From contig NZ_JADNQZ010000043.1 in the NCBI RefSeq assembly GCF_015709515.1, positions 24,502 through 88,501 of the forward strand: DNA of 64,000 bases. The letters run 5' to 3'. Origin of the DNA: Methylocystis sp. H62. Its GTDB lineage: Bacteria > Pseudomonadota > Alphaproteobacteria > Rhizobiales > Beijerinckiaceae. The notes beneath the pieces are model-generated. The model worked only from the letters and a program-made list of their open reading frames with translations, did no database searches and was not told the origin of the DNA. The position numbers and the translations under genes were made by a program. Positions 28,946-35,920 of the stretch are shown here, one piece after another; within the stretch, counting starts at the first letter, position 1; every line of letters begins with the position of its first letter.

Positions 28946-28978
28946 TTACGGGTCTATATAGACCACTAGCGCCGTAAG
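28945..28978. promoter_or_regulatory. nested palindromic operator between integrase and HTH gene
   Basis: A perfect 14-bp palindrome GGTCTATATAGACC lies at 28951-28964, and an outer inverted repeat CTTACGG (28945-28951) / CCGTAAG (28972-28978) surrounds it. It occupies the short space between two divergent starts, overlapping the proposed integrase start and lying 5 bases before the HTH start, as expected for an autoregulatory operator. Function is inferred. Confidence 0.6.
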
Positions 28979-28982
28979 GTCA

Positions 28983-29228
28983 ATGATCACTTCGACACAG
29001 ATTCGATCCGCTCGCGCTGCTCTTCGTTGGTCCGTCATCGAACTTTCTACACACGCCAGAATAAGCGTGCAGACGATTAAGAGATTCGAGGCCTCCGAAG
29101 GCGTGCCATCTAGTCGGTCATCGACCCTTTTTGAGGTGCAGAAGGCGTTCGAAGCGGCTGGAATCGAATTCATCGGCGCCCCAGACGAAGGGCCTGGCGT
29201 ACGCCTCTGGCGCAAAGCGAATCGCTAA
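28983..29228 (+). CDS. small XRE-family transcriptional regulator
   Basis: 81 residues, nearly all one helix-turn-helix: ITSTQIRSARAALRWSVIEL, STHARISVQTIKRFEASEG and LFEVQKAFEAAGIEFIGAP. The last piece and the GVRLWRK end are typical of a widespread alphaproteobacterial family of small Xre regulators. It probably binds the palindrome just upstream and controls itself and the divergent integrase. Whether it affects the lasso cluster 600 bases downstream is unknown. Confidence 0.8.
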   Translation: MITSTQIRSARAALRWSVIELSTHARISVQTIKRFEASEGVPSSRSSTLFEVQKAFEAAGIEFIGAPDEGPGVRLWRKANR

Positions 29229-29690
29229 TCGAGCTCCTTGGCAGACAACGCGTGTCCGGCGGCTGAACGCACCGCTTGTGCAAACTTCAATTTCGCGGCG
29301 TTTGGGTTTGAATCTGTCGCTCAATCCGCTTGCAGGAGGTCGCGAGAGTTACTGGCTCGCCATCGGATGGGCCGCCAATTAGCAATTCGCGCCCTTGAGC
29401 GGGCGCGCGGCTGACCGCGCACCTGCTCCGGTCAGGCTTTGGTCGCGCGGCGAAAACGACGTCAAAAAATCCCCCTCGCTTCGCCTCAGCGTGCGATAAC
29501 GCCTCTTGGCGCTCGCGGGCAAGATCCCTTTCCCTGCAGTTCGGGGCAAATGCAGTGTGATATAAGCAATCGTTAGAAAGGCGAGTCGGGTTGCGATGGC
29601 GCCGACGGCGAATCGCCTCCCCGGGACAAGCGAAGAGCCGAAACTGGCGGAGTTATCCATACGGATGCACTATATAAAGCGCATCGGCGC
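29229..29690. other. non-coding spacer upstream of the lasso cluster
   Basis: No convincing gene. It includes a short GC hairpin (GCGCCC-GGGCGC near 29387-29403) without a T-run. The right end, AT-rich around 29670, leads to the promoter region of the precursor gene. Confidence 0.4.
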
Positions 29691-29759
29691 ATGTCTTATT
29701 TTGTTAGCTATTTCAGATACATGAAAATGACAGAATTGGCTGCTGAACCTCGCGCGCGG

Positions 29760-29788
29760 TTGACAAAGCTTCCGCTGGGAAATAGAGT
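29760..29788 (+). promoter_or_regulatory. sigma70-like promoter of the lasso precursor
   Basis: TTGACA (29760-29765), a 17-base spacer, then TAGAGT (29783-29788, four of six consensus positions). The start would fall near 29795, leaving a leader of about 27 bases with GAGGAA at 29811-29816 before the ATG at 29822. Confidence 0.55.
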
Positions 29789-29821
29789 TTACGCTATTAT
29801 CTCCAGATTTGAGGAATCAAC

Positions 29822-30028
29822 ATGTCCGGGCCCGACGGGAATCCTTCGCCAGAGAGAGACGTGGCGGAGTCAGAACCGAGCATGACGTCTCGTAAAAAAT
29901 ATGTCGCGCCGGCGCTCTCGCGGTACGGTTCGCTCGCCGAGCTTACAAAAAACAGTGGGGTTAAGTACGGGAACGATGGTCAAGGCATGGGGTGCGGCGA
30001 ACAAAAAGACACAAGTTGCCCACGTTGA
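29822..30028 (+). CDS. lasso peptide precursor (A)
   Basis: 68 residues; the ATG at 29822 has a good ribosome site GAGGAA 5 bases before it; the ATG at 29882 is an alternative giving a 48-residue form. The leader has the lasso signature with exact spacing: Y27-x2-P30-x-L32-x3-G36-x5-T42, the Thr being two residues before the predicted cleavage site. The core would then be residues 44-68, NSGVKYGND as the first nine with Asp9 as ring acceptor, and a Gly-rich tail carrying Cys58 and Cys66 and ending TSCPR. Asn as residue 1 is unusual; cleavage one or two residues later would give Ser1/Asp8 or Gly1/Asp7. Processing genes follow at once. Confidence 0.82.
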   Translation: MSGPDGNPSPERDVAESEPSMTSRKKYVAPALSRYGSLAELTKNSGVKYGNDGQGMGCGEQKDTSCPR

Positions 30029-30051
30029 CTGATTGGGCGATTCGAGACATT

Positions 30052-30084
30052 GGAGAGAGCGCACCCGACGGGTGCGCTCTCTCC
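30052..30084 (+). terminator. perfect 15-bp hairpin after the precursor gene
   Basis: GGAGAGAGCGCACCC (30052-30066), loop GAC, then its exact complement (30070-30084). No T-run follows, so it is not a textbook intrinsic terminator. It lies 24 bases after the precursor stop and 190 before B1, a place where partial termination or mRNA-end protection would make precursor mRNA exceed that of the enzymes. Confidence 0.6.
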
Positions 30085-30273
30085 GCGTTGAGCGATCTCG
30101 ATTAAGGCCGACGGTCTCGTCCTTTCAGGTCTAACGCGGTTTGCAGGAAGTCGTGACGAATAAAAATGGCGCGCGCGGCATAATCGTCGGCGTCGCTTGC
30201 GCTTGACTTTTCGACTTTGGCGCGTGTCATCGACGCGGATGGCGGCGAGAAAGTCGAACATGGGCGGTCTTTT

Positions 30274-30579
30274 ATGAATCTATCAACTGACTCTTGGGTA
30301 GCGGCGACAAGCAATCAGGCGTCCTGTGAGCTAGAAGGCGAGGCTGTGATCTTGAGCCTCGAAGATTGCGTCTATTACGGATTGAACGAGGTCGGATTCG
30401 CTGTCTGGGCGTTAATCCAGACGCCAGCGTGCGTAGTCGACATACGCGACCAAGTGGCGCGAAGGTTTGAGGTCGAACTCGATGTTTGCGAGAAAGACAT
30501 CTTGAACCTGCTCGAACAGCTCAGAGACGCCGGCCTGGTGCAAGAGGTTCCAGCGCCAGAAAAAACCGCTAGTGGATGA
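30274..30579 (+). CDS. PqqD-like precursor recognition protein (lasso B1)
   Basis: 101 residues from the ATG at 30274; the frame is open to a TTG at 30217 but similarity starts near VAATSNQASCELEGEAVILSLEDCVYYGLNEVGFAVWALI, the PqqD fold. In lasso systems this winged-helix RiPP recognition element binds the leader (Tyr/Pro/Leu/Gly motif) and hands the precursor to the B2 protease. Weak ribosome site. It is followed by a 230-base gap to the kinase, with a small overlapping reading frame. Confidence 0.82.
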   Translation: MNLSTDSWVAATSNQASCELEGEAVILSLEDCVYYGLNEVGFAVWALIQTPACVVDIRDQVARRFEVELDVCEKDILNLLEQLRDAGLVQEVPAPEKTASG

Positions 30580-30706
30580 GGACGCCACGAGCGGTAGGCC
30601 GGTTTTTAACGGCAAGCAGGCGTTCTGCCCGTTCACCTCCGCCCATACCACGGCGCTGGGCCATGAACTCAGCAAAGGCTTGAAGCACTGCGCTAATGGA
30701 GAGTAA
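30572..30706 (+). CDS. small overlapping reading frame, 44 residues, unassigned
   Basis: A GTG at 30572 overlaps the B1 stop and opens VDEDATSGRPVFNGKQAFCP, ending KHCANGE at 30706. It is the only frame filling the space between B1 and the kinase and is translationally coupled in position, but no homologue is recognised and it may be chance. Confidence 0.25.
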   Translation: MDEDATSGRPVFNGKQAFCPFTSAHTTALGHELSKGLKHCANGE

Positions 30707-30809
30707 CCTCCAGCACTACTCATTATCCCTGGATTGGAAAAGTAAGCAGGTTCTTGACAGTCAAGGCGCAGATCGCCAGCGTGTCGCGAAAAATGAGGTT
30801 CTCTTGAAC

Positions 30810-31736
30810 ATGCGCCGGTTCCAAGTATACGGGCTCAGCATCGCCAGCGACATCGATCTTTTGCTACAGGGCGGCTCCGATGCGGCGCCGCCAGCAATTA
30901 ACATTGCGCGTGCGCCTCCTGACTTTTTCAATAGTTTTAGATCGCATCGGGCGTCTGTGGGCGAACCCAAATGGTATCGACACGAGCCTCTTCCGGATGG
31001 GTCGAGCTATCTCAGTTGGAATGAGCATTTTGATTTTTTCATTGCTTCCGACGGTCGTTCGATCCTCTGCGACCCGCGCGGTGACATTTCCGAAGCGTAC
31101 GTTAGCTTCCTGGTGAGCTTTGCATTGAGCTTCGCATTGTTGCGAATCCGCGACGAGGCGCTTCAGCTTCATGCAACTGTCGTAGAAGCTGGAGGTCTGG
31201 CTTTTGGCTTTCTGGGAGATAGTGGTGCAGGTAAATCAACGTTAGCGTCATATTGCATGAGCAGGGGCGCTCGTTTGGTGACAGATGATCTATTGCGAGC
31301 AAATTTGTGCGACCGATTTGTCATTGCTCACCCAGGCCCGCCAAGGATAAAACTATTTCCCGAGACCGCCGCCGTCCTTTTGCCGGAAGAAATTTGCGAC
31401 GTCCTGACGAGCCCTTTTTCGAAGAAGCAGCTCATTGCTCCCGCGGCGAATCAGAGGGTAGATAAAGGTGTCCCCCTAAAAGCTCTATACTTGCTGGTTG
31501 AGCCAGAAAATAGTGACGATGGTTATGCTGTGAGTGTTGAAAAGTTGCATAGTAGGGATGCTACATTGATTTTACTCGGGTCGACGTTTAATTCGGTAGC
31601 GCAGACCGAAGAAGGGCTCGTACAACAACTTCAAGTCACCGGGCAGGTCTTGTCGAGAATCCCAGTGTTTCGACTGTGTTATCCTCGGCGATTTGAGGTC
31701 CTTAGCGCTGTATACGAGCGCATGGTTGGGCAATAG
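30810..31736 (+). CDS. HPr-kinase-like lasso precursor kinase
   Basis: 308 residues from the ATG at 30810, where family similarity (FQVYGLSIASDIDL) begins; an ATG at 30696 would add 38 unrelated residues. Walker A is GDSGAGKS at 136-143, followed by TDD at 158-160 as in HprK. Relatives in paeninodin-type lasso clusters phosphorylate a Ser near the precursor C-terminus. Here Ser65 and Thr64 are the candidates, three to four residues from the end. Ends 3 bases before the B2 gene. Confidence 0.82.
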   Translation: MRRFQVYGLSIASDIDLLLQGGSDAAPPAINIARAPPDFFNSFRSHRASVGEPKWYRHEPLPDGSSYLSWNEHFDFFIASDGRSILCDPRGDISEAYVSFLVSFALSFALLRIRDEALQLHATVVEAGGLAFGFLGDSGAGKSTLASYCMSRGARLVTDDLLRANLCDRFVIAHPGPPRIKLFPETAAVLLPEEICDVLTSPFSKKQLIAPAANQRVDKGVPLKALYLLVEPENSDDGYAVSVEKLHSRDATLILLGSTFNSVAQTEEGLVQQLQVTGQVLSRIPVFRLCYPRRFEVLSAVYERMVGQ

Positions 31737-31739
31737 AAA

Positions 31740-32162
31740 ATGCAAAAGCTGACGAAGTTTTTGTCTTTGAAGACGCAAGATCAGGCGCTTTTGCTCAATG
31801 CTGCACTGATAATGCTCGCATGCAGGCTGGGCCTGCATCTCCTTAGATTCGAAGACCTTCGGATCTTAACGTCGTGCGTAAGAACAGAAAAATTCGTCCC
31901 AATCGCGAAGCTAATCTGGGCGACCCAGATCGCACGGCAAGTTACGCCTAATCCAACCTGCTTGGTTCGGGCGTTGGCGGCCAGTAGGTTACTGGCCAAA
32001 TACGGTTACAAATCCACACTTCATATCGGCGTGAGACGAGGAGACAGTGGGTTTGAGGCGCACGCTTGGCTTGAACATGACGGCAACGCAATAATCGGCA
32101 GCGTTGAGGCGCCAGGCTTCACGCGGCTTTGCTCATGGGAGATCGGGCGCGGAGCGGCTTGA
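31740..32162 (+). CDS. lasso peptide B2 protein, transglutaminase-like leader protease
   Basis: 140 residues, the normal size of stand-alone B2. The transglutaminase-like fold has Cys74 in NPTCLVRALAASRLLAKYG and His108 in GFEAHAWLEHDG, with an acidic residue a few positions on; these form the Cys-His-Asp triad that cuts the leader after the recognition protein delivers it. Sits 3 bases downstream of the kinase, so clearly coupled. Confidence 0.87.
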   Translation: MQKLTKFLSLKTQDQALLLNAALIMLACRLGLHLLRFEDLRILTSCVRTEKFVPIAKLIWATQIARQVTPNPTCLVRALAASRLLAKYGYKSTLHIGVRRGDSGFEAHAWLEHDGNAIIGSVEAPGFTRLCSWEIGRGAA

Positions 32163-32251
32163 CGCTTTGCCCTGAGGTTGCTGGGAATGCGTTTCGCTCT
32201 TAGGGATCCGAGTTTTTCCACGTAGGGAAATCAAATTATCTAGGATGGGCA

Positions 32252-34045
32252 ATGAGCGGATTTGTTGCGTTGTGGAACACGGATGGAACGCCGATCGACG
32301 AAGCCCTCCTGATAAAAATGGAGAATTTTCTTTCTTCGAGGGGCCCTGACGAACAACGCCACGCGATTTTGGGGGCAAACCGCAATGTCGGGCTTGCACA
32401 CGCCGCCTTTTATACAGCATCGGAATCTCATTTGGAGCGCCAGCCTTGCACTGTTTATGGCGACGCATGGCTGGCTGGCGATATTCGCATTGATGCGCGC
32501 GAGCAGCTCTGGAAAGAACTTGGCGCTGACCCCTCCAAAAAACATTTGCCAACCGATGCTGAGATGGCGTTGCGGGCCTACCATCGCTGGGGCCCCAAAC
32601 TGGTTGAGCGCCTGATTGGCGATTATTCTTTCGTGATTTGGGATGCGAAAACGGAGCAAATCCACGCCGTCCGCGACCATTTAGGAGTGCGGCCGTTGTT
32701 TTATGCCCGCGCCGGGCAGTGCTGGATTTGTAGTAATTCACTCGAATGCGTCAGACTGCATCCAGAGATCGGCGACGAACTTGATGACATTTGGATCTCA
32801 AATTTCTTAGCGGTTCACTTCAAGGTCGAATTCGAAAGAACGGCATACCGTCAGATTAAAAGGCTTCCGCCGGCTTATATTCTAGAACTGTCGCGTTGTG
32901 GAAAAACAAAGAAAAAATATTGGGAATTTGATGTCGGAGAACCGATTTATTACAAAAAACGTGAACAATATCACGAGCATTTTCGGGAGCTCGCAAAAAC
33001 GGTCATCGGGGACCGAATTCGAATTGAGAGAGTCGGGAGTGAGATGAGCGGCGGGCTCGACTCTACGACTATGGTCGCGTTTATCCGAGAAATTCTTGGA
33101 AAGGGCGCGAACAACATCGTTGTGCAGACCAATTATAGCGAGACGCTGATTTACGACGACGAGCCGAGGTATGCGACTGCTGCGGCGGATCACATAGGGA
33201 TTCCGATCACTCTCGAAAACACGGACGAGATGTTTTATGACCCTCAATGGTGGCAGAAGGGCCTAATGCCGCCCGAGCCCCATGAGGTTGTTTTAAATCA
33301 CTCGGTGTGGATCGATGCGATAAAGCGAGGGCCGCTGAACGACGTTCGAGTATTGTTCGTTGGTCATGGAGCCGATGAGGCGCTCAATTACGCAGATTTC
33401 AGACCCTATTTGCTGTGGCTTCTCAACACAGGCCGTCTCACAAGACTCGGTTCGGCCCTTTATTCTACGCTGCGCGCAAGGGGCTTGGGGGATGCGCTTC
33501 GGAAGATCGGGACGGCGCTTACGCCCCGAATGACGCCGCCTCCCGTGCAAGAATACCCCCCTTGGGTGCGGAGTAAAGTGCTTGATGATTGCTCAAACTC
33601 CGGCGCGCCGCATCCATGGCGTCCTCATACTGTTGCGCATCTTCGTCACCCAGTTTGCCAGGGCGTGTTCGAATCCTTCGATCCCGGCATCGGAGGTTGG
33701 CTGGTCGAAGCGGTATATCCATATCTCGATGTCCGCATGATGCAATTTCTGTCGTCAGTGCCCGTCGTGCCGTGGTGTCATAGGAAGGCCTTGATCCGCG
33801 AAAGCATGACTGGCATGCTGCCGGAATCTGTATTGAGAAGGGAAAAGACCTACTTGTCCGCCGTCCCTTCGAATAGAGCCAGGGAACGGCACCCGTTTCC
33901 TCCTATCTTACAGAGTCCAGAGTTGTCTCGATACGTTGACATGTCGAAAATTCCGGCGGAATGGCCGACGGGTCTTATGCCAAGTCGTATGATTCTACGG
34001 TTGCTTGCTCTCCAGCACTGGCTGTCAGCGCGGCAACAGCAATAG
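32252..34045 (+). CDS. lasso peptide macrolactam synthetase (C), asparagine-synthase-like
   Basis: 597 residues. The PP-loop SGGLDST is at 266-272 and binds ATP to adenylate the ring Asp. The N-terminus is MSGFVALW: residue 2 is Ser where glutaminases have the nucleophilic Cys, so ammonia release is lost, as expected for a cyclase that joins the core N-terminus to a side-chain carboxylate. GDYSFVIWD and RDHLGVRPLFY keep the AsnB scaffold. Very different from the Cys2-containing amidotransferase at 23685. 90 bases after B2. Confidence 0.87.
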   Translation: MSGFVALWNTDGTPIDEALLIKMENFLSSRGPDEQRHAILGANRNVGLAHAAFYTASESHLERQPCTVYGDAWLAGDIRIDAREQLWKELGADPSKKHLPTDAEMALRAYHRWGPKLVERLIGDYSFVIWDAKTEQIHAVRDHLGVRPLFYARAGQCWICSNSLECVRLHPEIGDELDDIWISNFLAVHFKVEFERTAYRQIKRLPPAYILELSRCGKTKKKYWEFDVGEPIYYKKREQYHEHFRELAKTVIGDRIRIERVGSEMSGGLDSTTMVAFIREILGKGANNIVVQTNYSETLIYDDEPRYATAAADHIGIPITLENTDEMFYDPQWWQKGLMPPEPHEVVLNHSVWIDAIKRGPLNDVRVLFVGHGADEALNYADFRPYLLWLLNTGRLTRLGSALYSTLRARGLGDALRKIGTALTPRMTPPPVQEYPPWVRSKVLDDCSNSGAPHPWRPHTVAHLRHPVCQGVFESFDPGIGGWLVEAVYPYLDVRMMQFLSSVPVVPWCHRKALIRESMTGMLPESVLRREKTYLSAVPSNRARERHPFPPILQSPELSRYVDMSKIPAEWPTGLMPSRMILRLLALQHWLSARQQQ

Positions 34046-34288
34046 AGACGCTCGTAAGGACTAGCATGGTCAACTATCGCCTGGGGATCATTCTCGAAGC
34101 GGCCGGAGTTCGGCCGTCGCCTTGCGATTTTCAGGAGGCGCGGGCGCCCAGTCGCAAATGAGCCGCCGGAGAGCAGCAACCTCATGCAAGGGATGTATTA
34201 TTTGGGCATCCCTATTTGACGTTCCGGCTGGCTTAAGCTTTTATATTCTGTCATCATCTATCCGCGCCTTGAAGCGGCGTTAAGGCAT

Positions 34289-35401
34289 ATGAGCCAAGAC
34301 TTGCCCAACTTTAATAACTTAAGCAACATTCCACCTCTCCAGACGGCTCGGTGGATTATAAAGCAAGATCCACATGTCTCATTCTTGATCATTATCTTGA
34401 TTTTTGTTCTCAGGTCAGGGGTTGGATTTTACTACGGCGCAGATGGCGATGTAATTGCAATAGCCGAAGCCTTCCCGACGCCGCTGGCTGATTACAAGGG
34501 TCTTTCCATCATTAGCCCTATTATTGCCCATTACGTTGGAATCCACACAGAATTGGAATGGTGTATCCTACATATTATTTTGGTTTGCGTCATTTTCTAT
34601 TTAGCCTGGCGCCTTGTTCAACGCCAATTTCCTGAAGCTTCGACGCGGCAATTTATTTGGATCGCACTTTGTGGGTCCGGGGCTGGGGTTGTGGCCATTG
34701 GCAAAATTGGTCATTACGACATTTGGATGTTTGCAGCCTCCATGCTTCTTCTCTTCGATAGAAACTGGCGTGGAGCCGTTCTTTCAGGGCTTTTGTTTGG
34801 TTTTACGAACGTCGAACAGGGTCTGGTTGCGCTTGCTGCTTTAGCGATATGCGCATACGCTATCGACAGGGAGTTTATCAAGATTATATGCTTATCGGTA
34901 TTGTCTATGTTATTTGCGCGAGCCATTCTGGAGTTATGGTATCTACACAATAACGTTGACGTTCACACGAGAGCTAGCGTTGTTAGCGGTTGGCTACGTC
35001 TCTCATTAAGGGGCTTCTTGCAAGCTTGGCCAGTTCAGATTTATAGCTGGTTTTCAGCTTCGTGGGTGTTAGTTTTATACATGATTTCAAATGGCGGCCA
35101 TGCTACTCGTGCCTTAATAGCCAGCGGCGCTATTGTGCTGCCCGCGCTAGCAACATTAATTACTACAGATGGCACAAGGGTATTCGCCGTGACATCGTTT
35201 CCTTCCTTCTTACTCCTAATCAGATATATGAGCGCTGACACAAGCATGGAGGCAGTTCGTGTTCACCTTGCTATATTTACAGTTTCAATGATGCTGATAT
35301 CACCGGGTGTCATGACGTGGGTCGGGGGCTCTGTTGAGCAGCCGTACGCACAGTTACTTGATATCATTCTCACGTTGGGGGGGCTGGCCCATTTACGGTA
35401 G
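34289..35401 (+). CDS. polytopic inner-membrane protein, unassigned
   Basis: 370 residues with about ten hydrophobic stretches (e.g. FLIIILIFVLRSG, WCILHIILVCVIFYLAW, IICLSVLSMLFARAILELWY). It shows no ABC, MFS or known glycosyltransferase-C motif I can name, though an acidic pair in the first loop (YGADGD) would fit a membrane glycosyltransferase or polymerase. It lies 240 bases after the cyclase on the same strand. It might serve the glycan cluster or be linked to the lasso genes; there is no direct evidence for either. Confidence 0.5.
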   Translation: MSQDLPNFNNLSNIPPLQTARWIIKQDPHVSFLIIILIFVLRSGVGFYYGADGDVIAIAEAFPTPLADYKGLSIISPIIAHYVGIHTELEWCILHIILVCVIFYLAWRLVQRQFPEASTRQFIWIALCGSGAGVVAIGKIGHYDIWMFAASMLLLFDRNWRGAVLSGLLFGFTNVEQGLVALAALAICAYAIDREFIKIICLSVLSMLFARAILELWYLHNNVDVHTRASVVSGWLRLSLRGFLQAWPVQIYSWFSASWVLVLYMISNGGHATRALIASGAIVLPALATLITTDGTRVFAVTSFPSFLLLIRYMSADTSMEAVRVHLAIFTVSMMLISPGVMTWVGGSVEQPYAQLLDIILTLGGLAHLR

Positions 35402-35733
35402 AATGCCTTCGTCTTTTCATCCCACTTTAGCTTCCGAGGATTCTGGATGTCCATAAGCGCCTCGTCCATGGGGAATTCTGACGCGAAGTGCGACAGCTGC
35501 ATACGCCGAACTGGCTCGAAACCCCAACACCCTGCAAGGCTGAAAGCCCGCCAATTCGGTGATTGCAGACGTGACCGGAGCTACTCTCCCATAGAAACCA
35601 AGGACTCGAGGTTGTCGCGTTTCGCGTCAGAATCCACCGACGGGTTGATTGGCGCTATCGGACGCCTCGAAGAAACTCGCGCGACCATCGCCGGCGCTGT
35701 TCAATTGGCGTACGGGTGCGGAGGGAATCACGA
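35402..35733. other. spacer with IS5 left-end sequence
   Basis: No gene supported. The right half (about 35640-35733) resembles the segment upstream of other IS5-type transposase starts in this window. Confidence 0.4.
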
Positions 35734-35900
35734 TGGTACGGCAGCCCAGCTTGTTCGATCTTGATGAGCGGCATCACAAGCTCTCAGAAGTCGGCGAGCC
35801 GCTGAGCCGCTGACACGGCTCAAAGAATTGATCGACTTCGAGGTCTTCCGTCCGGCGCTGGCAAAGGAGCTCAACCGTCAAGCGCCAGACGAGCGGTTCA
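35734..35900 (+). pseudogene. IS5-type transposase N-terminal remnant
   Basis: MVRQPSLFDLDERHHKLSEV, then a short frame change and LTRLKELIDFEVFRPALAKEL, closely matching the N-terminus of the disrupted IS5 gene at 48353/62160. It runs in frame, through a tract of ten Gs, into the HAD-UbiA gene. Confidence 0.75.
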
Positions 35901-35920
35901 GCTGGGGGGGGGGAGTGGGC

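Noticed and set aside
29387..29403. Intrinsic terminator after the Xre gene
   Set aside because: The stem is short and no T-run follows; too weak to call.
29691..29885. 64-codon frame upstream of the precursor
   Set aside because: It contains the promoter and ribosome-binding site of the precursor gene, has no domain and overlaps it out of frame.
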